A stretch of 64,000 nt of DNA. Source: Acidobacteria bacterium RIFCSPLOWO2_12_FULL_68_19. GTDB taxonomy: Bacteria; Acidobacteriota; Vicinamibacteria; Vicinamibacterales; UBA2999. The notes under the pieces are model-generated. The model saw only the letters and a program-made list of their open reading frames with translations. It ran no database searches and had not been told where the DNA came from. Below are positions 7,059-16,244 of this stretch, piece by piece (the stretch's first letter is position 1; each line of letters starts with the position of its first letter). The translations under genes and the position numbers were made by a program. The stretch spans positions 62,001 to 126,000 of the forward strand of contig MELF01000036.1 in NCBI GenBank assembly GCA_001767525.1, given 5' to 3'.

Positions 7059-8362
7059 TTCACTCCCTGGAAACGATTCGGCACCACCTGCAGGCGCTGA
7101 TCCGCGCCGCGCTGGCCGCCGCCGATCCGGCGCGCCTGGTCCGTGAGGCGCTGGCGGCGGCGGATGTCGAGCGCCGACTGCGCACCGCTGCCGCCGTCGA
7201 CGTCATCGCGGCGGGAAAGGCAGCGGCGACGATGCTGGGGGCGTTCCACGCGGCGGCGCCCGTGCCCGTGCGGCGCATGCTCGGCATCGGCGGGTCGCCG
7301 CCGGCGCAGTTGCCGGCCGATGCGCGGTGGCGAGAGTCGGCGCATCCGGTGCCCGACCAACGGAGTGGCGAGGCCGCACGGGAGGCGCTCGCCCTGGCAG
7401 CCGGCGCCGGCGATCGGGATCTCCTGGTGGTGCTCCTGTCCGGCGGCGCGTCGTCGATGATGGCGCTCCCGGCCGACGGGATCACGCTTGCCGAGAAACG
7501 ACAGACGTCGGCGGAGCTGCTGCAGCTCGGCGCTGAGATTCACGTTCTCAACACCGTCCGAAAGCACATCTCCGGGATCAAGGGCGGACAGCTCGCGGCG
7601 GCGAATCGGGGCGCGACGCTCACGCTGGCGCTGTCCGATGTCGTCGATGACGACCCGTCGGCGATAGGCTCCGGCCCGAGCGTGGCGGACGAGACGATGT
7701 TCGCCGACGCGCTGGCGGCGCTCGACCGGTACGGCGGGGGGACGCGCTACCCGGCGGCCGTGGTACAGCGGCTGGCGGCGGGGGCGGCCGGCGCGATTGC
7801 CGAGACGCCCAAGCCGGGCGACCCTCGGCTCGCGCGGGCGGAGGCGCGCATCGTTGGCGGCTGGCGCACGGCGGTGGCCGGCGCGCGCGCGGCCGCGGAG
7901 GGGATCGGCTATACCGTGCGCGTGATCGAAGAGCCCGTGACCGGCGAAGCACGCCTGGCGGCGGGCGAGATCATCTCGGCGGCGCGCAGCGCGAGCCTGG
8001 CGCCCCCCTTCTGCGTCATCGGAGGCGGCGAGACGACGGTGAGGACCGCCGGCTCCGGCAAGGGCGGGCGCAATCAGGAGTGCGCGCTCGCCATGGCCCG
8101 GGGTCTCGACACGCTCGGCACGATGGTGGCGGCCGCCAGCGTGGGGACCGACGGGATCGACGGTCCGACCGACGCCGCCGGCGCCGTCGTCGACAGCACC
8201 ACGCTCGCACGCGCCGAGGCGGCCGACATCGGCCCGCCGGAGCGCTTCCTCGAGGAGCACAACAGCTACGTGTTCTTCGACGGGCTGGGCGACTTGATCC
8301 GCACTGGCCCGACGGGGACCAACGTGGGCGACGTGCAGGTCATACTAGTCGGTAGCCGGTAG
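7058..8362 (+). CDS. Glycerate 2-kinase (DUF4147/MOFRL family) with a non-canonical start
   Basis: Phosphorylates glycerate to a phosphoglycerate. Family motifs are VDVIAAGKAAATM near residue 50, LLVVLLSGGASSMM, NTVRKHISGIKGGQLA, LSDVVDDDPSAIGSGP, and the C-terminal MOFRL part with GGGETTVRT ... GGRNQECALAMA and GTDGIDGPTDAAGAVVD. About 58 family-like residues precede the first in-frame ATG (7232). No ATG, GTG or TTG is available upstream in this frame, so the start is probably ATT 7058 (TGATT with the upstream stop) or CTG 7055 (CTGA). The last codons and stop lie in the GGTAGCC repeat at 8351-8399. Confidence 0.88.
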   Translation: MHSLETIRHHLQALIRAALAAADPARLVREALAAADVERRLRTAAAVDVIAAGKAAATMLGAFHAAAPVPVRRMLGIGGSPPAQLPADARWRESAHPVPDQRSGEAAREALALAAGAGDRDLLVVLLSGGASSMMALPADGITLAEKRQTSAELLQLGAEIHVLNTVRKHISGIKGGQLAAANRGATLTLALSDVVDDDPSAIGSGPSVADETMFADALAALDRYGGGTRYPAAVVQRLAAGAAGAIAETPKPGDPRLARAEARIVGGWRTAVAGARAAAEGIGYTVRVIEEPVTGEARLAAGEIISAARSASLAPPFCVIGGGETTVRTAGSGKGGRNQECALAMARGLDTLGTMVAAASVGTDGIDGPTDAAGAVVDSTTLARAEAADIGPPERFLEEHNSYVFFDGLGDLIRTGPTGTNVGDVQVILVGSR

Positions 8363-8399
8363 CCGGTAGCCGGTAGCTGGTAGCTGGTAGCTGGTAGCG
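8351..8399. repeat. Seven tandem heptamers (GGTAGCC/T/G) between glycerate kinase and rnr
   Basis: Three copies of GGTAGCC, three of GGTAGCT and one GGTAGCG run without interruption from 8351 to 8399. The glycerate kinase TAG stop (8360-8362) is part of the array and the rnr ATG follows five bases after it. The first half recurs at 30951-30978 before ftsY. Confidence 0.95.
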
Positions 8400-8404
8400 A
8401 CACG

Positions 8405-10681
8405 ATGTATTCGCGCGACGAAATCCTTCAACTCATCCGTGACAAGGTGCACCATCCCGCCTCGGCGCGCGAGCTTGCCCAAGTGCTGCGCGTGCCGCGC
8501 GAGGAGCGCGTGAGCTTCAAGCGGCAGCTCAAAGCGCTCGTCGGCGAGGGGGTGCTGCTGCAGATTCGCGGGAATCGGTTCGGGCTCGCCGAGAAGATGG
8601 ATCTGGTCGTCGGCCGGCTGCAGACGAACCCAGGCGGCTTCGGCTTCGTCGTGCCCGAGCACCTGGCGAGCCAGCGTACCGACCGCGGCGCCCGCGCGGA
8701 TATCTACATCGCGGCGGGCAATCTGATGGAAGCGATGCACGGAGACCGTGTCGTGGCCCGCATCGAGCGGCAGACGCCGCGCGGGCCTGAAGGGCGCATC
8801 ATCCGCATCTTGCAGCGCAGCAGCGAGACGGTGGTCGGGCGGTTCGAGCTCGATTCGGCCGGCCTCGGGTACGTGGTGCCATTCGATCGCCGCGTGCTGA
8901 CCGACATCCACGTGCCCTCGGGCCAGTGGTCCTCAGCCGAGCCGGGCGACATGGTCGTCGTCGAGATCACCCGCTGGCCCACGGCCACCCGTGGCCCGAT
9001 CGGGCACGTCGTCGAGGTGCTGGGCCGGATCGACGAGCCCGGCGTCGACACGCAGATCGTCATCCGCAAGCACCATATCCCAGACGCACACGGCGAGGAG
9101 GCGGTCGAGGAAGCGCGCCGTCTGGGCGGCGCGGTCCGCGAGCGCGACATCCGCGGCCGCACCGACTTCCGCCGCGTCACGACCGTCACGATCGACGGAG
9201 AGCACGCGCGCGACTTCGACGACGCGGTCACCATCGAGCGGCTGCCGAACGGCCGTTACTGGCTCGGGGTGCATATCGCCGATGTCTCGCAGTACGTCCG
9301 GGAAGGGAGCGCGCTCGACGAGGAGGCCTACGAGCGCGGCACGTCGGTCTACTTCCCCGAGCGGGCCGTCCACATGTTTCCGGCGGAGCTGGCCACGGGG
9401 CTGTGCAGCCTCAACCCGCACGTCGATCGGCTGGTGCAGTCGTGCCTGATGGAAGTGGACGGCCGCGGCACGGTGGTCCGGTACGAAATCCACGAGGGCG
9501 TTATCAACAGCGACGCGCGGATGACGTACACGGACGTCAACGCGATTCTGACCGGTCGGGATCCCGACACGATGGCGCGGCACGTCGAGCTGGTGCCGAT
9601 GTTCGAGCGGATGCGGGAGCTCTTCGAGATACTGCTCGCGCGGCGCCGGCGGCGGGGGTCGATTGACTTCGACCTGCCCGAAACGGAGGTCGTTCTGTCG
9701 GAGCTCGGTGAGATCGAGGCGATCATCCCGTCGGAGCGCAACGTTGCGCATCGATTGATCGAGGAGTTCATGCTCCTGGCCAACGAGACGGTGGCCGCAC
9801 ACCTGGTATCGCACGGCGTGCCGGCGCTCCACCGCGTGCACGAGCCGCCCGATCCGAAGAAAGTCGAAGACTTCGAGGCCTTCATCACCACGCTCGGCTA
9901 CACCCTGGCCGCGCACGGGCACGCCCTCCGCCCGACGCACTTCCAGAAGCTCATCGACCGCATGCGCGGAACGCCGGAGGAGCGGCCGATCGCGGCGCTC
10001 ATGCTCCGGACGATGCAGAAAGCCAAGTACGACGCGGCGCCGCACGGCCACTTCGGGCTCGCCGCCGAACACTACACGCACTTCACGTCGCCGATCCGCC
10101 GGTATCCCGATCTGGTGGTGCATCGGATGCTCCGCGAGTCGCGCTCCGGCGCGATCGCCGAGGCCAGGCGCGAAGAGCTCGAGGAGGACCTGCCGGAGGT
10201 TGCGCGGTACACCTCCGAGATGGAGCGGCGCGCCGACGAGGCCGAGCGCGAGCTGCTGCAGTGGAAGAAAGTGCGCTTCATGGCGGACAAGGTCGGCGAC
10301 GAATACCACGGCTACGTCACCGGCGTGGCGCCGTTCGGGCTCTTCGTGGAGCTCGTGGAGCACTTCGTCGAGGGACTCGTGCACATCTCCAGCATGGCGG
10401 ACGACTACTACCGGTACGTCGAGCAGCAACACATGCTGCGGGGCGAGAACACCAAGCGCGTCTACCGCCTGGGCGACCGGGTGCTCGTCCAGGTGGTGCG
10501 CGTCGACATGGAGCGGCGGCAGGTGGACCTTGGGCTCGTGGAGATCCTCGAGGCGGTGCGGCGTGAGGCACGGGCGCTCCCGACGAGGAGCAAAGTGGCG
10601 CCGAAGCGAGAGCGCCGCCGGGCGGAGCGGCCGGGACGCCGCGAGCGCGCCGCGCGCACGAAGGGCGGGCGCCGCGGATAG
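8405..10681 (+). CDS. rnr: Ribonuclease R (RNB family 3'-5' exoribonuclease)
   Basis: Degrades structured RNA from the 3' end; cytosolic. The 758 residues hold an N-terminal winged-helix region (about 1-70), cold-shock domains (about 75-230), the RNB catalytic domain (about 250-580, with DFDDAV near 269 carrying metal-binding aspartates) and an S1 domain (about 629-710, GYVTGVAPFGLFVEL). It ends in a basic tail rich in Arg and Lys, as in RNase R. The ATG at 8405 directly follows the heptamer array, and no good Shine-Dalgarno separates them. It converges on tatA. Confidence 0.96.
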   Translation: MYSRDEILQLIRDKVHHPASARELAQVLRVPREERVSFKRQLKALVGEGVLLQIRGNRFGLAEKMDLVVGRLQTNPGGFGFVVPEHLASQRTDRGARADIYIAAGNLMEAMHGDRVVARIERQTPRGPEGRIIRILQRSSETVVGRFELDSAGLGYVVPFDRRVLTDIHVPSGQWSSAEPGDMVVVEITRWPTATRGPIGHVVEVLGRIDEPGVDTQIVIRKHHIPDAHGEEAVEEARRLGGAVRERDIRGRTDFRRVTTVTIDGEHARDFDDAVTIERLPNGRYWLGVHIADVSQYVREGSALDEEAYERGTSVYFPERAVHMFPAELATGLCSLNPHVDRLVQSCLMEVDGRGTVVRYEIHEGVINSDARMTYTDVNAILTGRDPDTMARHVELVPMFERMRELFEILLARRRRRGSIDFDLPETEVVLSELGEIEAIIPSERNVAHRLIEEFMLLANETVAAHLVSHGVPALHRVHEPPDPKKVEDFEAFITTLGYTLAAHGHALRPTHFQKLIDRMRGTPEERPIAALMLRTMQKAKYDAAPHGHFGLAAEHYTHFTSPIRRYPDLVVHRMLRESRSGAIAEARREELEEDLPEVARYTSEMERRADEAERELLQWKKVRFMADKVGDEYHGYVTGVAPFGLFVELVEHFVEGLVHISSMADDYYRYVEQQHMLRGENTKRVYRLGDRVLVQVVRVDMERRQVDLGLVEILEAVRREARALPTRSKVAPKRERRRAERPGRRERAARTKGGRRG

Positions 10682-10691
10682 GGCGGCGGGC

Positions 10692-10844
10692 CTACGACTT
10701 CTCAGGCCCTTCTTTCAGCGAGTCCTTGAAGTTCCGGATACCCCTGCCAATCCCGCGTCCGATCTCGGGCAGGCGATTTGCCCCGAAGATCAGGATGATG
10801 ATCGCGAGAATGATGAGGAGCTCCGGAATGCCGAGACGACCCAT
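10692..10844 (-). CDS. tatA: Sec-independent translocase protein TatA (short form)
   Basis: Pore-forming subunit of twin-arginine protein export, in the inner membrane. The gene encodes 50 residues: MGRLGIPELLIILAIIIL as the membrane helix, then the hinge FGANRLPEIGRGIGRG and an amphipathic helix IRNFKDSLKEG. The FG...LPEIG motif is diagnostic. It is shorter than most TatA proteins and lacks the variable acidic tail. A TACAAT box at 10858-10853 (minus strand) ends 8 bases before the ATG, so the mRNA may have almost no leader. tatB and tatC are not here. Confidence 0.9.
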   Translation of the reverse strand: MGRLGIPELLIILAIIILIFGANRLPEIGRGIGRGIRNFKDSLKEGPEKS

Positions 10845-10852
10845 GACCTGAG

Positions 10853-10858
10853 ATTGTA
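10853..10858 (-). promoter_or_regulatory. Putative -10 box of tatA
   Basis: TACAAT on the minus strand, eight bases before the tatA ATG. No clear -35 is seen. The short distance implies a leaderless or nearly leaderless transcript. Confidence 0.4.
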
Positions 10859-10903
10859 CCATGGGAGGCGTGCGGAGGGCGTCCTGAAGGGACGGGCAGC
10901 CGT

Positions 10904-11770
10904 ATGAGGAAATCCCTCGCCCCGGCCGTGCTGGCGCTGGCCGCCGCCGCGGCCGGCTCGCCGCAGGAGAGCCCCGTCGCCCGCTTCTCGTCGCAGGTGC
11001 ATCTCGTGGAGGTGTACGCGACGGTCGCCGACGCTCGGGGCGGGCTGGTGATGGACCTGCAGCGCGAGGACTTCGAGGTCTACGAGAACACCGAGCGGCA
11101 GGAGGTGTCCACGTTCGCGGCCGGCGAGTTTCCGCTGACCGTGGCGCTCGGCGTCGATCGGAGCTGGAGCATGGCGGGCGACCGGCTGTCGCTCGCCAAA
11201 CGAGCGTCGCAGTCGTTCCTGCGGGCGCTGAAGCCGGCCGATCGCTCGATGGTCCTGGCCATCAGCAGCGAGGCGGACGTGATCGCGCCGCTCACGATGG
11301 ACCGGTTCAGCCAGGAGCGGGCGATTGCGGCGCTCGACCCGTGGAGCACGACGGCGCTGCACGACGCGGTCATCGTCGCCCTCGACCGGCTCGCGCCGGA
11401 GCCGGGTCGGCAGGCGCTCGTCCTGTTCTCCGACGGGGAGGATCGGTACAGCCGCGCGACGGTCCGGGAGGTGCTGGAGCGCGCGCGGCGCAGCAACGCG
11501 CTCGTCTACCCGATCGCGATCGGCAGGACGCGACCGCCGCTCCTGGCCGAGCTCGCGGTGCTGACGGGCGGCCGGTCCTTCCTGCTGCGCGACGTGCGCG
11601 ATCTGGAGAAGACGTTCGCCGACATCGCGCGGGAGCTGCGCTATCAGTACCTGCTCGGCTATCTGCCGTCGGCGGCGATCGATCCGAACACGCACGAGTG
11701 GCGCTCGATTCAGGTGGTCGTCAAGCGGTCCGGGGTGCGCGTGCGCGCCCGCGACGGGTACGTGACATGA
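10904..11770 (+). CDS. Secreted or periplasmic von Willebrand factor A domain protein
   Basis: Protein of 288 residues with an N-terminal signal-like stretch (MRKSLAPAVLALAAAAAG). The VWA domain at about 78-250 has a complete MIDAS start D85-x-S87-x-S89 (DRSWS), and later ALHDAVIVALDRL and VLFSDGEDRYS. The N-terminal part (residues 30-75, LVMDLQREDFEVYENTERQEV) is the beta-rich segment typical of the VWA proteins that are abundant in Acidobacteriota. The partner is unknown. It lies downstream of the divergent tatA gene and upstream of a stress-type protein. Confidence 0.8.
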   Translation: MRKSLAPAVLALAAAAAGSPQESPVARFSSQVHLVEVYATVADARGGLVMDLQREDFEVYENTERQEVSTFAAGEFPLTVALGVDRSWSMAGDRLSLAKRASQSFLRALKPADRSMVLAISSEADVIAPLTMDRFSQERAIAALDPWSTTALHDAVIVALDRLAPEPGRQALVLFSDGEDRYSRATVREVLERARRSNALVYPIAIGRTRPPLLAELAVLTGGRSFLLRDVRDLEKTFADIARELRYQYLLGYLPSAAIDPNTHEWRSIQVVVKRSGVRVRARDGYVT

Positions 11771-11797
11771 ACACGGCCCAAGCCGTGCAGGAGGCAT

Positions 11798-12301
11798 ATG
11801 CATCCCGTTGTTCTCGCCCTGTTCGATGACGCCACGGCGGCGTCGACGGCGGCGCGCGAGCTGCGCGCGCTCGGCGTTCCACCCGAACGCGTGTCGATTG
11901 TCGCGCGATCGCACGACGAAGAAGGCGTCATCGCGCGAGCGTCTGGCGCGTCGCCCGGCTCGGAACTCGAGGACTCGGGGCCGGCATCGCGGCTCGGCGA
12001 GCTGGGCGCGCATCTGCTCGCGGCGATCGCGCTGGTGATGCCGGGCATCGGTCCCATCGTGGCCGACGGTCCGCTGGCCGCCGGTCTGGGCGAGGCAGCG
12101 GGGCACCTGGCCGGCGGGTTGGCGCGCACGCTGGAACGTGCGGGTCTCGGGCACGGCGACGCGCGCGCGTGGGAGGATCGGATTCGCGCCGGGGCGTTGC
12201 TGGTGGGTGCGCACGTCGACGAGGCCCGCCTCGACCGCGCTCGCGAGGCGCTGGTGCGCGCCGGCGGCCGCCAGGTGACCCTCGGGACGTGGCAAGATTG
12301 A
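11798..12301 (+). CDS. Possible general-stress-type alpha/beta protein
   Basis: Protein of 167 residues. The N-terminus VVLALFDDATAASTAARELRALG followed by VSIVAR resembles the ferredoxin-like fold of small stress proteins of the GSP17M or DUF1269 kind. A glycine-rich hydrophobic stretch (about 67-110: AHLLAAIALVMPGIGPIVADG) may insert in the membrane, and the C-terminal VGAHVDEARLDRAREALVRAG looks like a second half of the fold. Shine-Dalgarno AGGAGG precedes the ATG. The assignment is by pattern only; the function is unknown. Confidence 0.55.
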   Translation: MHPVVLALFDDATAASTAARELRALGVPPERVSIVARSHDEEGVIARASGASPGSELEDSGPASRLGELGAHLLAAIALVMPGIGPIVADGPLAAGLGEAAGHLAGGLARTLERAGLGHGDARAWEDRIRAGALLVGAHVDEARLDRAREALVRAGGRQVTLGTWQD

Positions 12302-12415
12302 CCGAGACCGCCGGTTGAGGTCCCCGTGGTTGCAGTTGCGGGGCCCGGTCCGCTCGGGGACAATGAATCCGTAGCCCCCGGCGTCGGCCAGGCCGATCCT
12401 CGCGCGAAAAGGGCA

Positions 12416-13294
12416 ATGTCAACACAGGAGAACCGCACGACGCCTCAGCAGGTACCGGTGTCCGAGCACCTGTCACTGCGGCCGGAGGACAGCCGTCCCG
12501 TGGAAGTGCGTTTCATGTTCGAAACGCCCCAGACGCGGCTCGGCGGCGCCCTCGGCGTGTCGGTGGTCGCGCACGCCGCCTTCGTCGGTTTCTGGGTGCT
12601 GCTCCTGTGGATCCTGCCGGATCAGATTCGGGAGGCGGTGCTGCCGGATCAGTTGCCGCGCCAGATCGTGTGGCTCGCCGAGCCCGGCCCTGGTGGCGGC
12701 GGTGGCGGCGGCAACGAGCGGCCGGAGCCGCCGAAGCCGGCTGAGCTGCCGGGGCGGGAGAAGATTTCCGTGCCGACGCCGAAGCCGGAGCCGGCCGTGG
12801 AGCCGACGCCGGATGAGACGCCGCTCGAACAGCTCATCATTCCGGCGCAAACGATGGCGGCGGCGCAGGAGGCGTCGGTCGGCGTGCTCGATTCGGGCGA
12901 TGCCTCGTCGCTCTCGACCGGGTCGGGCAGCGGCACCGGCGCGGGATCCGGACAAGGTTCGGGGTTGGGACAAGGGAGCGGCGGCGGCACCGGCGGCGGC
13001 GTCTACCGTCCCGGCAGCGGTATCGTGAACCCGAGGCTCGTTCGCGAGGTGAAGCCGCAGTACACGGCCGACGCGATGCGCGCCAAGATTCAGGGGACCG
13101 TGCTGCTCGAGTGCGTCGTGCTCCCGGACGGCACCGTCGGCCGCGTGGACGTCGTCAAGTCGCTCGACCCCACGTTCGGGCTCGATGCCGAAGCCGTCAA
13201 GGCGGCCAAGCAGTGGCGATTCGTCCCGGGCACGCGCTTTGGCGAACCGGTCGCGGTGCTCGTCACGATCGAACTCACCTTCACCCTCCGCTGA
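12416..13294 (+). CDS. TonB-family energy transducer
   Basis: Inner-membrane anchored periplasmic protein, 292 residues, expected to pass proton-motive energy to outer-membrane transporters. One membrane segment lies at about 44-66 (SVVAHAAFVGFWVLLLWIL), then a Pro-rich linker (about 95-150) and a Gly/Ser stretch (about 170-205). The TonB C-terminal domain runs from about 215 to 292 (EVKPQYTADAMRAKIQGTV ... AVKAAKQWRFVPGT). The ATG at 12416 after AAAAGGG is preferred over an earlier in-frame ATG at 12326, whose extension looks random. No exbB or exbD is nearby. Confidence 0.85.
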   Translation: MSTQENRTTPQQVPVSEHLSLRPEDSRPVEVRFMFETPQTRLGGALGVSVVAHAAFVGFWVLLLWILPDQIREAVLPDQLPRQIVWLAEPGPGGGGGGGNERPEPPKPAELPGREKISVPTPKPEPAVEPTPDETPLEQLIIPAQTMAAAQEASVGVLDSGDASSLSTGSGSGTGAGSGQGSGLGQGSGGGTGGGVYRPGSGIVNPRLVREVKPQYTADAMRAKIQGTVLLECVVLPDGTVGRVDVVKSLDPTFGLDAEAVKAAKQWRFVPGTRFGEPVAVLVTIELTFTLR

Positions 13295-13385
13295 CAGGTC
13301 GCAGCCCTTCAGGCCGCAGGACCGTCGCGGGAATCAGGCGGTCGTCACAACACGGATCCGAGCGAATCCGGGCGCGCGGACGCGC

Positions 13386-13391
13386 TATGCT
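13386..13391 (+). promoter_or_regulatory. Putative -10 box of the yjbQ-family gene
   Basis: TATGCT ends six bases before the ATG at 13398, a spacing that would place transcription start at or next to the start codon. No convincing -35 and no Shine-Dalgarno are visible. Confidence 0.35.
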
Positions 13392-13397
13392 GCGCTC

Positions 13398-13814
13398 ATG
13401 GTCGAGACCCAGAGATTTGAGATCTCCATGAAAGGGCAGGGCGACGCCAGGGATATCACCGAGAAGGTCGCCGCCGCCGTGTCCGCGTCCCGGGCGCGCG
13501 CGGGCACGGTGACGGTGTTCGTGGTCGGCTCGACGGCGGCCGTCACGACGATCGAGTTCGAGCCGGGCGCGGTCGTGGATCTCAACCGGATGTTCGAGCG
13601 CCTGGCGCCGCGGCACGAGCAGTACCAGCACCACTTCCGCTGGGGCGACGACAACGGCTCGAGCCACGTGCGTGCGGCGCTGCTCGGGCCGTCGATCACG
13701 GTGCCGCTCGTCGACGGCGGGCTGACGCTCGGTACATGGCAGCAGCTGACGCTGGTCGAGTTCGATACGCGCCCCCGGCGGCGCGAGATTGTCGTGCAGA
13801 TCGTGGGCGAGTGA
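13398..13814 (+). CDS. YjbQ-family protein (UPF0047)
   Basis: Protein of 138 residues of the YjbQ/UPF0047 family; some members show weak thiamine-phosphate synthase activity, but the true role is unsettled. The family core is complete: an internal RHEQYQHHFRWGDDNGSSHV followed by LLGPSITVPLVDGGLTLGTWQQLTLVEFD. The ATG at 13398 is preferred over an ATG 213 bases upstream because family similarity begins there and a -10-like box ends six bases before it. Confidence 0.88.
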   Translation: MVETQRFEISMKGQGDARDITEKVAAAVSASRARAGTVTVFVVGSTAAVTTIEFEPGAVVDLNRMFERLAPRHEQYQHHFRWGDDNGSSHVRAALLGPSITVPLVDGGLTLGTWQQLTLVEFDTRPRRREIVVQIVGE

Positions 13815-13844
13815 TCGCCGGAGGGCAGCGGGGTCCGGACGAGC

Positions 13845-13884
13845 CGGAAGAAGAACGGGCGGGTCCGCTTTGCGGAACCCGCCC
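13845..13884 (-). terminator. Rho-independent terminator of groEL
   Basis: On the minus strand a 12-base-pair GC-rich stem with one bulged T (13884-13873 with 13868-13857, loop AAA) is followed by GTTCTTCTTCC. It lies 20 bases after the groEL stop and between two converging genes, so it may work in both directions. Confidence 0.8.
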
Positions 13885-13904
13885 TGCGACCCCTGGTCCG
13901 AAGC

Positions 13905-15545
<1,641 letters not shown>

Positions 15546-15845
15546 TTATTTGCTCTTCGAATCGAGGATCGCGAGCACCTCGTCCTCGCGCATGATGAGG
15601 TATTCCTCGCCGTCGATCTTGATCTCCTGGCCCGAGTATTTGCCGAAGAGGATGGTGTCGCCGTCCTTGACGTCGAGCGGCTGGCGTTTGCCGTCATCGC
15701 GCACCTTTCCCTGGCCGACGGCGATGACCTGGCCCTGCTGGGGCTTCTCCTTGGCGGTATCGGGAATGATGATCCCGCCGACTTTCTGCTCGCCCTCCTC
15801 CAGGCGCCGAACGATGATGCGGTCGTGTAGCGGTCTGACTTTCAT
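15546..15845 (-). CDS. groES: Co-chaperonin GroES (10 kDa)
   Basis: Forms the lid of GroEL, 99 residues: [16 protein letters not shown], mobile loop [22 protein letters not shown] and [27 protein letters not shown]. The ATG at 15845 is chosen because the family begins MKVRPL; an in-frame start 15 bases upstream would add MESTH. It is the first gene of the groES-groEL operon. Confidence 0.98.
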   Translation of the reverse strand: MKVRPLHDRIIVRRLEEGEQKVGGIIIPDTAKEKPQQGQVIAVGQGKVRDDGKRQPLDVKDGDTILFGKYSGQEIKIDGEEYLIMREDEVLAILDSKSK

Positions 15846-15907
15846 GTGTGTCGACTCCAAAATACTGGGTCTCGTGGATGTGGGGCGGGCGACGCCCGCT
15901 CTAGGTG

Positions 15908-15963
15908 CTGGCAGTCTCCCAAGCCAACTGCTAATTCTATGGGGCGCGGAAAATGCGTGTCAA
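15908..15963 (-). promoter_or_regulatory. groESL promoter overlapped by a CIRCE-like operator
   Basis: On the minus strand TTGACA (15963-15958), an 18-base spacer and TAGAAT (15939-15934) form a near-consensus promoter. Starting at the last T of the -10 is an inverted repeat TTAGCAGTT-N9-GACTGCCAG (15934-15908), the exact 9-N-9 layout of the HrcA operator CIRCE (TTAGCACTC-N9-GAGTGCTAA). Matches to consensus are 7/9 and 6/9, and one arm base is changed symmetrically. A further GC palindrome is at 15885-15899. HrcA control is likely, but hrcA is not in the window. Confidence 0.75.
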
Positions 15964-16013
15964 GAGGCCGGTGGGGCGGTCCCGGCAGGGCTGGAGCGAA
16001 GGGTCGTCAGCCG

Positions 16014-16244
16014 CTAGCGGAACGGCTTGGCGCCGTTCCTCAGACGGTACTCGTGGACCTTGCGGCTCAAGGTGTTGCGGTGCATGCCGAGGAGGCCGGC
16101 CGCTTTGCAGAGGTTCCCGTCGGCTTTGGCGAGCGCGTGCGCGATGAACCGCTTCTCGAACTCGCGCTGCGCATCCTCGTACCGAACGCCCCGCGCCACC
16201 AGATCGGCGATCAGGTGTTCGAGCTGCTCGCGAAACGGCGTCAC
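16014..16244 (-). CDS. Small Fis-type helix-turn-helix protein
   Basis: Protein of 76 residues. The C-terminal half has the Fis-family HTH: EFEKRFIAHALAKADGNLCK, then AAGLLGMHRNTLSRKVHEYRL. This is the DNA-binding part found at the end of NtrC-type regulators, here alone. The GTG start at 16244 overlaps the purC stop (GTGA), so it is co-translated with purC. It could bind enhancer-like sites; the targets are unknown. A longer reading from 16349 would overlap purC by 109 bases and is not favoured. Confidence 0.75.
   Translation of the reverse strand: MTPFREQLEHLIADLVARGVRYEDAQREFEKRFIAHALAKADGNLCKAAGLLGMHRNTLSRKVHEYRLRNGAKPFR

Noticed and set aside
8351-8399. Possible CRISPR-like repeat
   Set aside because: Units are seven bases with no unique spacers and no cas genes anywhere in the window.
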